NCBI RefSeq assembly: GCF_023065955.2
Contig: NW_026622963.1
Span: 6,889,001 to 6,953,000, forward strand
Direction of reading: 5' to 3'
Length of the DNA stretch: 64,000 bases
From: Ursus arctos
Taxonomy: Eukaryota; Chordata; Mammalia; Carnivora; Ursidae
The notes under the pieces were generated by a model. It did not search any database. It saw nothing but the letters and a program-made list of their open reading frames with translations, and had not been told where the DNA came from. A program made the translations under genes and the position numbers. Of the stretch, positions 31,111-43,364 are shown piece by piece; positions within the stretch are counted from its first letter, which is position 1, and every line of letters starts with the position of its first letter.

Positions 31111-32952
31111 AGAACTGAAATAAGACAGCGGGGGTGGGGAGCACAAAATCAAACCCCAGTGCAGCTCCATTCATAACCACCACCAACAGAAGAATGAGAC
31201 GCCGTGTTGGTCCCCTGTTATGGGAGCCGTGGTTTCTCCCGTGCCCCAGGCTGGCTTCCCACAGGAATCTCACATGGCCAACATCTGGGCAATAGTGTTT
31301 GCGCTCACTTTTAATCATTCCTGTTATACCCAGTTCACAGTGTAAAGATTTATGTTGTGAGTAAAATGCCAGAAAACATTTTATCTGGGTTAGCGCCCCA
31401 TGACTCCCAGTGCAGAGTTCTGATGAAGCTCCAAGGTACAGCTTGGCCGTGAGGCCTGCATGGAGCCTCTGACCTCTTTGAACCCAGAGCAGTGACCCGC
31501 ACTCTCAGGTGATTGTAAAGAAAGAGATGGAGGATCCCATGGGGTGGAGGAAACAGCCAGAAGGATGGAGGCTTTCAAAGGGGCACTTCTGGTGGCTGAT
31601 AAATGTGGTCCAGCCGGCATCTGGGATTCTAACCAATTCGATTAGCAACCTTCCTCTGACTAAAATGAGGACGGTGCTGCTATCACAGGCTTGGGGTGTG
31701 GATTAAGTGGCCTTGTACACAGACCAGTGTAGTAGTAGTCTTAACTTTACACGCTCAGTTTCAAGGCTCAAGCGGCTGAAAAATGCAGAGGTGCCTCTAG
31801 TTTCCCCAAGCCGGTACTGCCTGCACAGGGCAAAATCAGCTTGCCCTCACGGGGCTCCCAGCAGCGCCTCTGCTCTCCCATGTAATTGACTGTGAGCATT
31901 GGAAATAGTTGTGGTTTTTAATACAGTGATATTTCCTCTTCAGAGACTCTAGCCCCTAGTCCAGTTTCAACAACTGCTAGCTTGGTCCCAAGACGTGGTT
32001 CTTGTTTCTTCCTTGTCTAGTGGAGAGAGTGTTTGCATTTGCACAGGGTTTTAATGGGCTGTAAGCTGTTGGCTCTGAGAGGGATTCTTGGTTCAGAGCC
32101 AGGGAGACTTGAAATGTTTGGGGAAGCCTCCTAGTGCTGCGGAGAGGGCTTCCTTCTCTACCACACACACGACCTGCGCCAGCATGGGCAGGTGCTGCTC
32201 CTGTTCACCTGATGCTCAGGGAGAGCTCCTCTGGTGGGATGGGCACTGCTGGAATGTTTGGTTCCCTGCCAGAGCGAGGACTCTAGACCAGGAAACCTTG
32301 TCTGCGACTATCCGGGGTGGAAGTTTCTGATCAAGCCAGCTACTATAAAGAGGGGCCCTTTTAAAAATCATTCCAGAAACAATGGGGGGAGCTCTCAATT
32401 TGGCTGCCATGGGTGGTCTAGACCATAGAGTTCTTGAGACGGAAATAATTTCCAGAGATTTTCTCTTTCAGGCAAGACCACACCTATGCCATCCCAGAAA
32501 GACAAATCTGTTCTATTTTGAACTGCTCTGGGGAGGAGACTTTACAGCCATCCCTGGAAGCAGAGTCTATTTTTAATGATGTCTGTGCTTTTGCCTTCTT
32601 GCTCAAACCCCGTCAGCTGAGGTCTGGTGACCTTTCTTTTTGCCAAACCGCCCTTCATGGCCGTGAAGGTCATCATTGAGGGTGGTTGTCCCTTGATGAC
32701 TTTCCTCTCTGCGAAATCATTTCAACCCCAGCACTTTTGGGTAGCAGCCAGCATAGTTCAGGCTTTCCACATGTCTGCCATACCAGTTTTCCACCAGCAG
32801 AAGAGTGTGAGCATATGCACACGAGTACACACCCACGTACACACCCACGTATGCATACAGCCTTTGGGGTAGCCTACTGAAGTCTCAACATCTCCCTGAG
32901 GTCTGTTTCTTTAAACATTCATGCAAATGTGGCATTCTGTCCCAAAATATAA
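31111..32952. other. Intronic sequence without recognised features
   Basis: It is apparently unique. A short CA-rich stretch 'cacacgagtacacacccacgtacac' at about 32818-32850 is the only simple pattern. No gene is supported. Confidence 0.4.
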
Positions 32953-32967
32953 CTGATTGTTTTATTT

Positions 32968-33163
32968 ATTTATTTATGATTTCATTTATTTACATGAGAG
33001 AGAGAGAGCGAGAGCGCACATGAGCAAGTGGAGGGGCAGAGGCAGAGGGAGAAGCAGACTTGCCGCTGAGCGCGGAGCCTGATCTGGGATTCGATCCCAG
33101 GACCCTGGGATCATGACCTGAAGCGAAGGCAGATGCATAACCGACTGAGCCACCCAGGCGCCC
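32968..33163 (-). mobile_element. Can-SINE, antisense (first of a tandem pair)
   Basis: A T-rich (TTTA)n start leads to CCACCCAGGCGCC. The exact 15-bp duplication CTGATTGTTTTATTT lies at 32953-32967 and 33164-33178. The second copy of the duplication serves as the start of the next SINE's T-rich tail. Confidence 0.93.
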
Positions 33164-33178
33164 CTGATTGTTTTATTT

Positions 33179-33379
33179 TTATTTTTTTTTAAAGATTTTA
33201 TTTATTTATTTGACAGAGAGAGAGACAGCCAGCGAGAGAGGGAACACAAGCAGGGGGAGTGGGAGAGGAAGAAGCAGGCTGCTAGTGGAGGAGCCTGATG
33301 TGGGGCTCGATCCCATAACGCCGGGATCACGCCCTGAGCCGAAGGCAGACGCCTAACGACTGCGCCACCCAGGAGCCCC
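33179..33379 (-). mobile_element. Can-SINE, antisense (second of a tandem pair)
   Basis: TTTATTTTTTTTTAAAGATTTTATTT leads to GCGCCACCCAGGAGCCCC. The head type on the minus strand (GGGTGGCGCAGTCG) belongs to the arctoid-like subtype, unlike its neighbour, so the two come from different source elements. Confidence 0.93.
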
Positions 33380-33582
33380 AATTTTTAAAACAATACTTTA
33401 AATTACTTAACATCAGGACAAAATTCACATGAACATATCCCCCCCCTTTTTAAAAAAATAATCCTTGAGGAATTGATAGTTTGAGAAGATGCCACACATT
33501 TTTTTCTGGGATGTCTGGGGCCCTTGGCACACGCTAACACCTCCAGTTAAAGAAGCCTAGGTGGTGGGCATCCTGACTCCCG

Positions 33583-33705
33583 GAGCAGGTAGATCTGAGT
33601 TTGAATTCTACTGATACTGCTTCCTAGCTGCATAACTTTCAGCAGATTCTATCAGCTTCTCGGTTAAAACAGCAGGGTAGTATTTCCTACCTGGCATGGG
33701 TGCAT
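33583..33705 (+). repeat. MIR SINE
   Basis: 'Tagatctgagtttgaattctac', 'tgcttcctagctgcataactttcagca' and 'tatcagcttctcggttaaaa' are MIR landmarks. Confidence 0.65.
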
Positions 33706-33706
33706 T

Positions 33707-34060
33707 CATTCAGCAACCATTGAGCAGGCTCTGTTATAGGGGTGGGGAATAGAGGTGAGAAAAGCTCCACAAGGACCTTCACAGAAAGTGAGGCATTTCC
33801 ATTCCAGATGAGAGGAACAGATAATAAACAAGTGTGCGAGTAAGAGCAATTCCAAGTAGGATAACTTCTACGAGGAGAATGAAATAGGGCAATGTGATAG
33901 TGACTGGGTGTGTGTGTGCCTGCCCATATGTGCTCACAACTTTAATTGGTGTGGCTCGGAGGGGTAGGCTCTTCAGGGAGGTGAGATTTGGATTAGGATT
34001 TGGTTGATAAGAGGAAGCCAGTTTTGCAGATTAAGTGAAGTAAGCTAGTAAGTGCCTACC
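33707..34060 (-). repeat. L2 LINE 3' region
   Basis: 'Cattcattcagcaaccattgagcaggctctg', 'aacagataataaacaagtgtg' and 'ggaggtgagatttggattagg' follow the reverse-orientation L2 3' region. Confidence 0.65.
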
Positions 34061-34687
34061 GTGTGGTAGGGGCTTGGTAGACACTAATCACCTCTCTTTC
34101 TTCAAGAATCAGAGAAATACTACTTAACCATGGGGAGGTAGGTGTTATAAGTTGTTGGAAATGACTAATATGTAGCCAGGAATGTGGATTTTGGAAAGGA
34201 TACAGCGAGAGTTTGTTTGCATCCCCGATTCTCGCACCCCATCCAGAGACAGTGGCTCCGTGGTGCTCCCGAGTAAGCAGAGGGCTTCTGTCACTGCCTT
34301 CCTCCCTCGGGCCCTGATTATCTGCATCCTTTTCTTTGCTGCAAAAACCTAAGTTTTCTGCTCACCTGTTGCCATCACCTGCTTTCAGGGAGCACGTAAA
34401 TAAGATCTTCACCTTCTTAATACCAGGTTTGAGTTCGAACCTATTCGATATATGGGAAGAGTGGATAATGAGTATTTCCTTAAAGAGGCCTGATATGTGC
34501 AAGGTCGCTGTTTCCTAAAGTATACCAGCTTCTTTTCTAAGGTATTTTGTCTGTACATATATGAATATTAATGACCAAACCCTAAACCAACCATCGTGTA
34601 GGACTTTATGGCTTACAGAGTCTTTTGGTACCCAGGAAGTGGGCCTTACAATCGCATTCTTGAGAATGAAGCACCATGGGGCAGAGA
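34061..34687. other. Intronic sequence without recognised features
   Basis: It starts with words resembling a MIR ('taagtgcctaccgtgtggtag' near 34050-34080) but is otherwise unassigned. No gene is supported. Confidence 0.35.
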
Positions 34688-34760
34688 GAAGAGTTTGAGC
34701 TTTGGAATCAGCCCAACCTGGGGTCAAATCCTGGCTTTGAGCCTCATTCTGTAAAATTAA
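34688..34760 (+). repeat. MIR fragment
   Basis: 'Gagctttggaatcagcccaacctggggtcaaatcctggcttt' is the MIR 5' part. The element is truncated after it. Confidence 0.65.
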
Positions 34761-34829
34761 AACTGCATTTTAGAAGCTGAGGGCCCATAGCCTCCTGGAG
34801 TCTTGGATGTGTTAGATTATGGTTTTTTT

Positions 34830-35420
34830 AGTTTAGCATTTTCATTTGGGTGACAACCTAGAAATATTGGCCAATCCAAATGACAGTTTATTAATTGAGT
34901 ACTTTCATTTTGGTGAGAAGAGATTTTTACATTTTTGAATCCTAAAAGGATGCGGAGATTGAAATACCATGCAGGGTCCCCATCTCCAAAGACCCTGTCC
35001 TGTAGAGGTCAGAGCCGTGTCCACCTTCAGCCGTCATGCTCGGGTTCTGTCTCTGTGACCCAGCTCACACTAGCTCATTAGCAGCAAGTAAATGGTAGTG
35101 AATTGTTTTCATTAAGCAGTATTTAAAATGTTTCAGCCTTATAGATTGGCCCTTCAACATCATGGGTTGATGGCTTAAAACAAGTTTATTTTTCAAAAGA
35201 AAAAATAACTAAATTATGGTCCATTGTGCTCAAATTCAAAAGAATCTAGAAAATAAATGTAATGTCAGAGTCTTCATTAATTACACCCAATAGTCACACC
35301 CGGCAATGTCTACTTAATTTTACTAACCATCATGTTAAATTAATATTGTGAATTTGACTTTTTTTGGTTTTCAGTTTTATACTTACTCTATTTGTAAATC
35401 AGCATAAAAAATTTAGACCT
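34830..35420. promoter_or_regulatory. Repeat-free AT-rich block, candidate conserved element
   Basis: It is about 590 bases with no recognised repeat. It has many TAAT/ATTA words and CCAAT-like 'ggccaatccaaatgac' at about 34869, plus 'cattaattacacccaatagtcacaccc' near 35275. There is no open frame of note. The appearance is that of many conserved intronic elements, but conservation cannot be seen from one sequence. Confidence 0.25.
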
Positions 35421-35559
35421 GGTTTTGTTTCACAACTTGGGGTACAGGACACATAAAAGCAGAAATTATAATGGACTATAGTAAAGTGTGCCCCAAAAGC
35501 TGTAGGTGCCTAAAGGACAGAGCCATGGTCCCTGCCTGGGGAGTTCGGGCAGTCTGCAA

Positions 35560-36535
35560 AGAGGGTGTACCATTCAGTAGGCCTTGAAGAATGAGCAGGA
35601 GTTTATCAGGTGAAGTAAGGTTGGGGTGAAGCAGGGCTTTCGAGATCAGTGACGTGGGTTGTATGAGGCTCAGAGTAGTTTAAAGGCTTGGTATGGTTGA
35701 GTGAGTAGTTAAGAATAGGGAAGTGCGGGCCAGAGGCTGCAGGGACCAAAAAGTGAAGGGCAGTGTCAGCCAGGCTGGCCAACTAGATTGAGTCCTGGAA
35801 GCAGAAGGGACCTCAGGGAGATCAGTGAACATGGGACTTGGATGATGTGATTTTTAAGAATGTAATTCTGGAAATAAATAGTGTGAGAAGGAATGTTGGA
35901 TGGACAGAGACTGGGTAAGAGCAAATGGGAATGAGGCCATGAGCCAACTATGGGCTGTGAGGTTAGAGACAAAGGGACAGAATGCAGAGAGTTCTGTGGT
36001 AAAACTGTCAGAATTGTGTGCCTAGTTGGAGGAAAGGAGTATGGGATGGGACCACATCTGCATGAACCAGAAGATAGAGCGGGTAGTCAGGTTCTGGTTA
36101 CATGACACATTGAGTATGGAGAGCCCATGCATCATCTGGGTGGATGCGTCCAGTTGGTTACTAGGAATGTAAATCTAGAGCTTGGGAGTCTCTTAATAAG
36201 GGAGACATCAACATGAAGATTAATTGCTGACGCTACAGTATTTCTCTGTAAGAAATTTTGGGTAAGATTGGAAGGCCAATAATGGAACCTTAACACTTGA
36301 GGAGCAGATAGAAGAGGAGAAGCCAGCAGATAGAAGGGTTATATAGACAGAAGAGGAGAAGACAGCTAGAAGTTGAGGAGGAAAACCAGGATCGTATGGT
36401 GTCCTGGAGTCAAGGAGAGAGGAAGTTTCAACCAGCAGGAGATGGTCAGAGGAGCAAATACTGAGGGCATGACTTTGAAGAGACAGGAGAACTGTCATTC
36501 AGATTGTCAGCCTCTTGTCGTTAAGGGACATGGAA
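35560..36535 (-). repeat. L2-type LINE body, reverse orientation
   Basis: Words such as 'gcctagttggaggaaagg', 'tgcgtccagttggttactagg', 'gagcttgggagtctc', 'aggaaaaccaggatcgtatggtgtcctggagtcaagg' and 'caaccagcaggagatggtcag' follow the order of a common old L2-group LINE read backwards. No frame survives. Confidence 0.6.
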
Positions 36536-36654
36536 GGAAAATTTAAGCATCAGAGACCAGCCAAGTGGCTGAACAGCCATGCCATGTGCTGCTGTCGAGA
36601 GAGAGGAAGGGTTTGACATTTAACAAAGCAAATGGGCTAGGAAACTGAGCAGTT

Positions 36655-37260
36655 GGTACATTTGTCATTCATTCATCCATGTGCTCATTCATCCACCCAT
36701 CAAATATTTCCTGAGGGCCTGCCAGGGGACAGACTCTGTATGAGGTGCTGTTCGCGTAGATGGAACACAGAGATGAAGAAGACAAAATCCCTGCCTTGGG
36801 GAGTTCAAAGTGTTGTTGGGGGAGATGTGTATGTATATAGATAATTATAGTGTCAGGTGGTGCGTGCTAGGGAGAGATGTGTGTGATGGCCCCGGAGCAG
36901 GGGAGAGAGACCCCTGGATGCGGGTCTTTGGACCTTGGACCTGGTTGGAGCTGAGTAGGAGTTCACAGGCAGAGCAGAAGGGGAGAAGGGAGAGAATATT
37001 TGAGCTGAGAGCACAGCAGGGTGAAGGCGGGAGAGGAGAAAGGGCACATCCTGCTTCGTGGATGGTGTGAACTTTAGGGGGGGTGTCGGGGGAGCAGTGG
37101 TAGAGTTCAAGCCAGAAAGGAAGGGTGAGCACAGATGATGGAAGGCTTGGGACACCACAGTGAAGAGCAAGTTTGGATCTCATCTTCTGGAGAGTGAGAA
37201 TTCCAGAGACATTGGTAAGCAAAAGAGTAACACAGTAGGGCTAGATTTCGAGAAAATAGT
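36655..37260 (-). repeat. Second L2 LINE 3' region, reverse orientation
   Basis: 'Cattcattcatccatg', 'aaatatttcctgagggcctgccaggggac', 'aagacaaaatccctgccttggggagttc' and 'tggatctcatcttctggagagtg' make up an L2 end read backwards, separate from the piece at 35560-36535. Confidence 0.65.
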
Positions 37261-38134
37261 TTTGGTGGCACGGGGAGGCTGAGCGGGCAGGGGAAAGCCG
37301 GAGGCAGGGAGTCCGGGTAGTATCCAATCTCAGGCCATTTGCACTGTCACTCATTCAGCGAAGTATTTATAGAATGCCTACTGTGTGCTCTACCCTGTGC
37401 TGGATGGTGATGTCTTCCAGGAAAATCCTTTTGAATCGCCTGTCTTGCAGGAGCCTGCTTTATCTTAACCCAGATGCAGATGGCCAACGCACCACCAGGC
37501 AGAATTCTCTGCTGGAGAATTGCCGATCCCCCAAGTCAACCTCTGGGTCCGGAAGCCGGCACTCTTTACTGTGCGCATTACTCATTATTTTGACTGTCCC
37601 AGTTGGCTTGGGTTGCAGATAGGCGATTGCTGTTGAGCGCAGGAGGCCAAACGGACCAGCCACCAAACAAAAGAACACACACACACACATGCACTGCACC
37701 CAGACATCTGCTTCTGTTTCCCGAGTAACTGCGCAGCAACGCAGGGCGTACTCGGTACCCGGGCACATGCTCTGCGTTCTATTCTAGTTATAAGTTGAGC
37801 ACAGTTTCCATGTGGCTGGTGATGAAAGAGTCAGGTCAATTTCATAACGGGGATTGTTTCCGATTATGCAGATCACATCCAAATATTTACCTCATTCCAT
37901 CATTTTGGCCGGGCCCTGCCTTTGAATAGCGTGGAAAAGCATCCAGGCCTCTTTTGCCCTGCCTTTAGGAAAGGAGATTTTCTGTGCCTAGAGCCTGCTC
38001 TTTGCTGGCAGTGGGGAACCCGGGGCACAACCTGTGGGCTTGCCTCCTTGTGTTGTGGTCCTCAAAGTGAATCAATACGTGGCAAGGAATGTCGGAGCTC
38101 TTCCAGGCAAAGTCAGAGCCTGTTAGCACTGGAA

Positions 38135-38265
38135 GGGACCCTGGCCCTCATCAAGCCCAACCGGCTCATTTTACTGGTATGGAAACTGAGGTCCAGAGCC
38201 GCAGACTGACTTGCCCCAAATCACAGAGTGAGCTAACAGCAGACTTGGGACTAGATCACAGGGAC
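38135..38265 (-). repeat. MIR-family SINE
   Basis: 'Ggaagggaccctggccctcatcaagcccaacc', 'cattttactggtatggaaactgagg' and 'gacttgccccaaatcacag' match a MIR-group repeat, reverse orientation. Confidence 0.65.
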
Positions 38266-40049
38266 CCGTCCAGGGTTTCCCACGAGTCTTCCCTTCTCCT
38301 CTTTCATCTTTCCGTACTTCCCGCTGCTGCTCTGCTTCTGTTGTTAAAAGTACATTTCAGATGGAGTCCGCTTCATTCACGTGTGAGCCCCACACTGGGC
38401 AGGTGCCATTCCGTGAGTGTTTTCCTGTCTCATACGATAAACTCCAAGCTGGCCTCAGCTTGAATGGCTGAAGTGGAAGGGGTGGGCCAAAAAGCAGGGA
38501 ATTTGAGGGTAGTAAAACAATGTGGCTAGAGCATATGGGGCTAAGCACGTAGCAGTGTAGGTAGAGGTCCCAGGCCTAGGGGGTCAGTTGAGTGCTTTCC
38601 TGTTTGAGTCTCACCTGGAGGCATCCAGTGGCCAGTGATTCTCCAACCAGAGGATGCATTCAGATCACCAGGGGAGCTTATTTAAAATTCATATTCCTTC
38701 CCCCCACCTCTCCCCGCCAGAGGTTCTTATTTACCAGGTGTGGAGTAGGAGCCAGGACTCTGCATTCTCAGTAGATGTGAGGTTGGTTGTGCGGTAGGTA
38801 CCCTGTGGGTCACACGTGGGGCAAGAACACAGACCAGGAGTAGGAGGAAAAGGGTATGTCTGTGTTCTCCAGTGTTTGGGCCAGAGTGTATATACTCAAT
38901 ATTGCATAAGCAGGTGAATGTGGAAGGGTTTGATGTGTCTGAGATCGTTTGCTGCAAGGATTCACCAACTATAAGGACACTGTATTGAGAGAGAGCCTTA
39001 GGGCTGGGCACACAGAGCTGGAATTTGCAGGGCGACCAAACTCACACGTGCTTAGCTTTTGAGTGACTGCATGACAATGGTTTTTCCTCTCTATGGCTCT
39101 GGCTTTTGCTAGGGCTTAGTATTACTCTTTCCACCTATCTCTGCCTCTCCTTTGGCCTCCACTTACTCCTCCTTTGTGATGGCTTTGTGCAAACGCCTCC
39201 TTTTAACTGTTCCTGAAATGCATTTGTAGAACTCATTCCGATGAAAATTACCGTGTGGGGAATTTGGTTACAAGGATCAAGGCTGAACACGTTTTGCTCC
39301 AGTCTCCATATATGGGGGGGGTTCTTACACTGATTTTTGCAGCTGTTGACATTGATATTATGCTCAGACATAAGGCTAGGGGGCCTTTACAGTGTGTTGT
39401 CGGAGTCAAGATAAGTGATGAAGATGTAAGGTTGAATTTGAGAACACCGTTGTGGTGGTCCTTCATTTAGATCTGGTTCGAGTTTGGAGCTTCTTTATCA
39501 AAGTGCACCGTCCTCCCCGTGCTCTTGCCCAGGGTCCCAGGTTAACAGATGCCCCGCTGAGCTGCCGGCTATATGTTCCTGCTCCCGTGTGCTCTCAGCT
39601 GTCCAAAACTGTGCTCTCTGGGCTCAAACTCCAAGGTGTATTTTTGTAATTTTTGCATTAGGGTGTTGACTTGGTTATGTGGCTAAAACCAAACCTACTT
39701 TTTCCAGCCTCTTCTAGAATGAGACTTTAGAATTTCAGACTTTGCATGTGACTTGTTTTCTATGAAGAACAGATGGTAGGTTTAATTTCACAGTAAGAAA
39801 ATTAGAAACCAGTGAAATCTTACATGATTTCACATTAGTACTGAAACCAAATACATTCAGAGCTGTTCCTAGTTACAGATATACTGGTGACGATGAGGAA
39901 TTCCCAGGGCTTTCTCTGACAAGGACTGCCCCCAACTCTTGGTTTACTACTCGGTGCCTCCCTCCTCCCATAATCTGTTCTGAATCTTTTTTCATTTAAT
40001 CTATTTATTTTTATTTATTGAGCCAGCAGTATTGTAACCATCACTGGAC

Positions 40050-40067
40050 TTTTTTTTTTTTTTTTTA
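40050..40067. repeat. Poly-T run
   Basis: About eighteen T follow CACTGGAC. It may be the A-tail of an old antisense retroposon, whose body I cannot identify. Confidence 0.7.
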
Positions 40068-40139
40068 ATTGCAAGAAAACCTACCCTGGGTCCAGCTTCA
40101 GTAACACGTTGTATGTTTTCATTTTTCCACATCCCCTTC

Positions 40140-40335
40140 CAGGCTTTGTTTAGTATATGCCTACAGAATCTTTACATTATTGTAATCATGGTCTAGTTAC
40201 AAGTTTGTATCTGGCAGTTTCCACTTACTGTTCTATTACAAGACTATTTCCATATTGCTCTGGATTGCTCATGGTTTTGATATTTCACGGAGTTTATCAA
40301 GCCCTGGTTTGTTCGACCATCCTTCTATTTTGGTC
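40140..40335 (-). repeat. Possible old L1M 3' fragment
   Basis: 'Attattgtaatcatggtctagttacaagtttgtatctgg', 'cagtttccacttactg' and a 'ttctattttggtcatatgtg' end resemble reverse-orientation L1M 3' sequence. Confidence 0.4.
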
Positions 40336-42099
40336 ATATGTGTTCATCCCGCTTAAAAACATCACAATGAAGGAAGACGGCCCCAAATGCTCGGATTATT
40401 TCTTCTACTCTTTTTGGAGCTCACACGCTGTCCCTGTAAACCTCCTATTCTGTCAGCCCATCCTGTTTTAGGGAGACCTCAGTTCTCTGGTTACACTGAC
40501 TGTGGTCATCTGTTGTCTCCATGAATCCCAGAGCCCTGGACTCCCCTCAGCCCGAGGCTTTTGCCAAGTCTGGACCACTCTGGTCATCCAAACCGCTGCT
40601 TTCTCTCCCCCAAATCCTGTGCCAAAGGCAGACCCAGTTTACTTCATATTACCTTGGTTACCACACTTGACATTATAATGTTTATAATCGTTTGGCTATC
40701 ATTTAGGCTTCTTCGCTGCAAGCGACAGAATTTACTGGAACCAGCCTGGGAAGCAGGTGGGCATTGAGACATGCCAGAAAACAAAAGAAATGGTCTCAGA
40801 GCATAAGCAGTGGGGTCAGGATGAAGGACTGCAAGCCATTTGTGGTCTCTTGGCCCTTTTACTGGATATTCAAATTTCAGGGAGGGAGCATTCGATTGGC
40901 TCACATTGCTTACCTTGGCTTCCGCTGGCAGGGCGCCTGAATGCATTCCCACCACACTTCATCCAGCGTGGAGGGGTGATTTCCTAAAGGACCCAGAGAA
41001 AGGGGAGTGACTGCCAGGCTGCCCTACACACACGTCTTACTGTTGATATACATTTACACAAAAATCCCTGCCTAACATTAACTTCCGTACGATTGATCCC
41101 AAAGTTTTGTTAGTACAGTGTCCGGCTCCAAACCCAAAGTCTTCGGGGGATTTCAGTTCTCCCTCTGGTTCAGCTACCACCTCTTCTCATGCGTGGCCCA
41201 AGCTGAGTTAAATAGGAATGTAACCACCCCGATGCTCTCACTTCCCTGAATGCCTTCCCTGGTTTCCTGCTCCCTGGCTCATGCCCCAGTATTGACTAGT
41301 TAGAGAGGCACCATAATATCAAATAGTCACTTTTAGATGACGAAGGGGATATGAACAGGTCTGGAGGATTTTATCCAAAACGCACCTTTCTTCTTTGACC
41401 CCTGCCTCCTTCCGGGCAGGACGTGTCATAATGTCTGGGGAAGGGGCATGGCATGCCGTATGTACTCTGAGAAGCTTCTCTTTTAATTCTTTATCTCACC
41501 CCTGCAGCCACCCTGCCCACCCTTCAGAACCTCCAGTGGAACTGGAGCACGGGTTAGGTTCGAGGATTGGATCAGCTTACACATTATAAAACTTTCGACT
41601 GGTGATGTAAATGCTTCCAGGGAAGGGATGAATGGAGGGCTACCAAGCCCCCGCTGGGTGACTGGGAGTATGCTAGATGATTTATTTACTGCATTTCATC
41701 TACCAAACAGCGTTGTCAGATTTGCACTATTTTGTCTCCTGTATGTATTTTCAAAGCCCGTGTTTCATCCATGAGGACGCTCTGTACCTCAACGACCACA
41801 TCTGCAAAATGGAAACAAAAATCCTTGAAATGAATCTCGTGAGTTTCAGATCGGAGCTTGTGTTAAAGCGGTTCAGGCAGATAAAGCATATTTCCTCTTC
41901 CTGATCACCTCTTCCTTCTATAAGCCTCCAGTGTATCTGTCCCTTCTTTCACTGGCAGATCTTCTCTCTTTCATACAAGGCTGAGGCCATCCAATACGGA
42001 CTGCACCAGCCACTCCTTTCCTTACAGCACAATATGGCTGTCTGTCTGGAAGATCAAATGTCAGCAGTTGTTTATATTTCAGCCTAATGCTTAGAGAGA
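40336..42099. other. Intronic sequence without recognised features
   Basis: 40690-40960 ('ttaggcttcttcgctgcaagcgacagaa') resembles an old LTR or DNA repeat, but I cannot place it. The rest looks unique. No gene is supported. Confidence 0.35.
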
Positions 42100-42644
42100 G
42101 ATCTGTAAATAGATTTATTCTTCTCTACTTTTTGGTATTTTTTTCACCAATTAATATGTCATGGAGAGCTGTCATTTTAACACGTATGAATCTACCTCAT
42201 TCTAACAGATAACTTGTATTTCATTGTTTGGAGGGATCAGATTCCATTTAACCAGGTTCCTCTACATGGATATTTAGGTGGTTTCCAGATTTTGTTGTTG
42301 TTGTTGTTTTGCTCTTTACAACAAATGATGCAATTAAAGTCATTTGATGTACAACTTTACGCACCGGTTTTAAGTATATCTATAGGTTGAACTATTAGAA
42401 GCAGAGCCGCTGGGCTAAAGGGAATGTGCATTTAAAATTGTGACAGGTATTGCAAAGTGCCCTCCAAAGAAGTTGCCCCGATTTAGACTCCCACCAGCCG
42501 TGAACGTTCTTGCCGCATCAGTATTGTCAAACTTTATATTCTTTGCCAATCTGGCGGGCATGAAATGGAATTCTGTTGTTTTGTTTTGCATTTGTTTGAT
42601 TATAGGTGATGTTCAACAGTTCTCATATGTTGCATTTATTTCCC
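42100..42644 (-). repeat. L1M fragment, reverse orientation
   Basis: 'Ggatatttaggtggtttccag', 'agaagcagagccgctgggctaaaggg', 'gtattgcaaagtgccctccaaagaagttg' and 'gactcccaccagccgtgaac' are the reversed end of L1 ORF2/3' region. A (TTG)n of about five units lies near 42293-42309. Confidence 0.72.
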
Positions 42645-43022
42645 TGTTGTACTGGTCAGCCCGAGCTGCTATGACAAAATACCACTGACCAGGGGGCTTA
42701 AACACCAGGCATTTCTTTGTCACAGTTCTGGGGCTGAGAAATCCAGGATCAAGATTTGGTTGCCCCTGAAGGCTCTCTTTCAGGCTCGCAGACACTGGCT
42801 TCTCACTAATGTCCATGTTCTCTCACATGGAGAGAAAGAGAGATTCCTGATCCTTCTTCCTCATCTCATAAGAACGTGAATCCTGTCATGGGGTCTTACC
42901 CACATGACATCACCTAAATTCAAGGAACTCCTGAGGCCCCACCCTCAAATACCATCACATTGGGGGGCAGGGCTTCACCATTGGAATTTTGAGAGGGACA
43001 CAAACATTTAATCCCTGAGGAC
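42645..43022 (-). mobile_element. Solo MaLR-type LTR, antisense
   Basis: 'Gctgctatgacaaaataccac', 'gggggcttaaacaccaggcatttc', 'acagttctggggctgagaaatccaggatc' and 'aaataccatcacattggggggcaggg' are the reverse complement of the LTR type at 1681 and 3415. No internal region accompanies it, so it is a solo LTR. Confidence 0.78.
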
Positions 43023-43159
43023 TGTAAACCACCCGTTTATGCCCTTTGTCCCTATTTCCATTGGGTTGTTCATGTTTTTCTGTTTGGTTAGAAATCTTTT
43101 TAAGTAAGGAAATATAGCAGTTTGGGGTTTGAGAAGTGCCTCAGGTTTTCTGCTTCAGT

Positions 43160-43364
43160 TTTTTTTTTTTTTTTTTAGATTTTATTTATTTATTTGACAG
43201 AGAGAGAGCAAGAGAGAGTACAAGCAGGGGGAGGGGTAAAGGGAGAGGGAGAAGCAGGCTGCCCGCTGAGCCCGGAGCCTAATGGAGGGCTCAATCCCAG
43301 GACCCAGAGATCATGACCTGAGCTGAAGGCAGACGCCGAACAGGCTAAGCCACCCAGGCATCCC
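43160..43364 (-). mobile_element. Can-SINE, antisense
   Basis: A poly-T run of about 17 bases leads to GCCACCCAGGCATCCC. The exact 13-bp duplication TTTCTGCTTCAGT lies at 43147-43159 and 43365-43377. Confidence 0.95.

Larger units (their letters stand above)
37261..40139. other. Intronic sequence, mostly unassigned
   Basis: Includes the MIR-like piece at 38135-38265, listed separately. 'Aagtatttatagaatgcctactgtgtgctc' at about 37360 may be a further MIR or L2 stub. A (CA)n of about 7 units lies near 37676-37689. No gene is supported. Confidence 0.4.
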
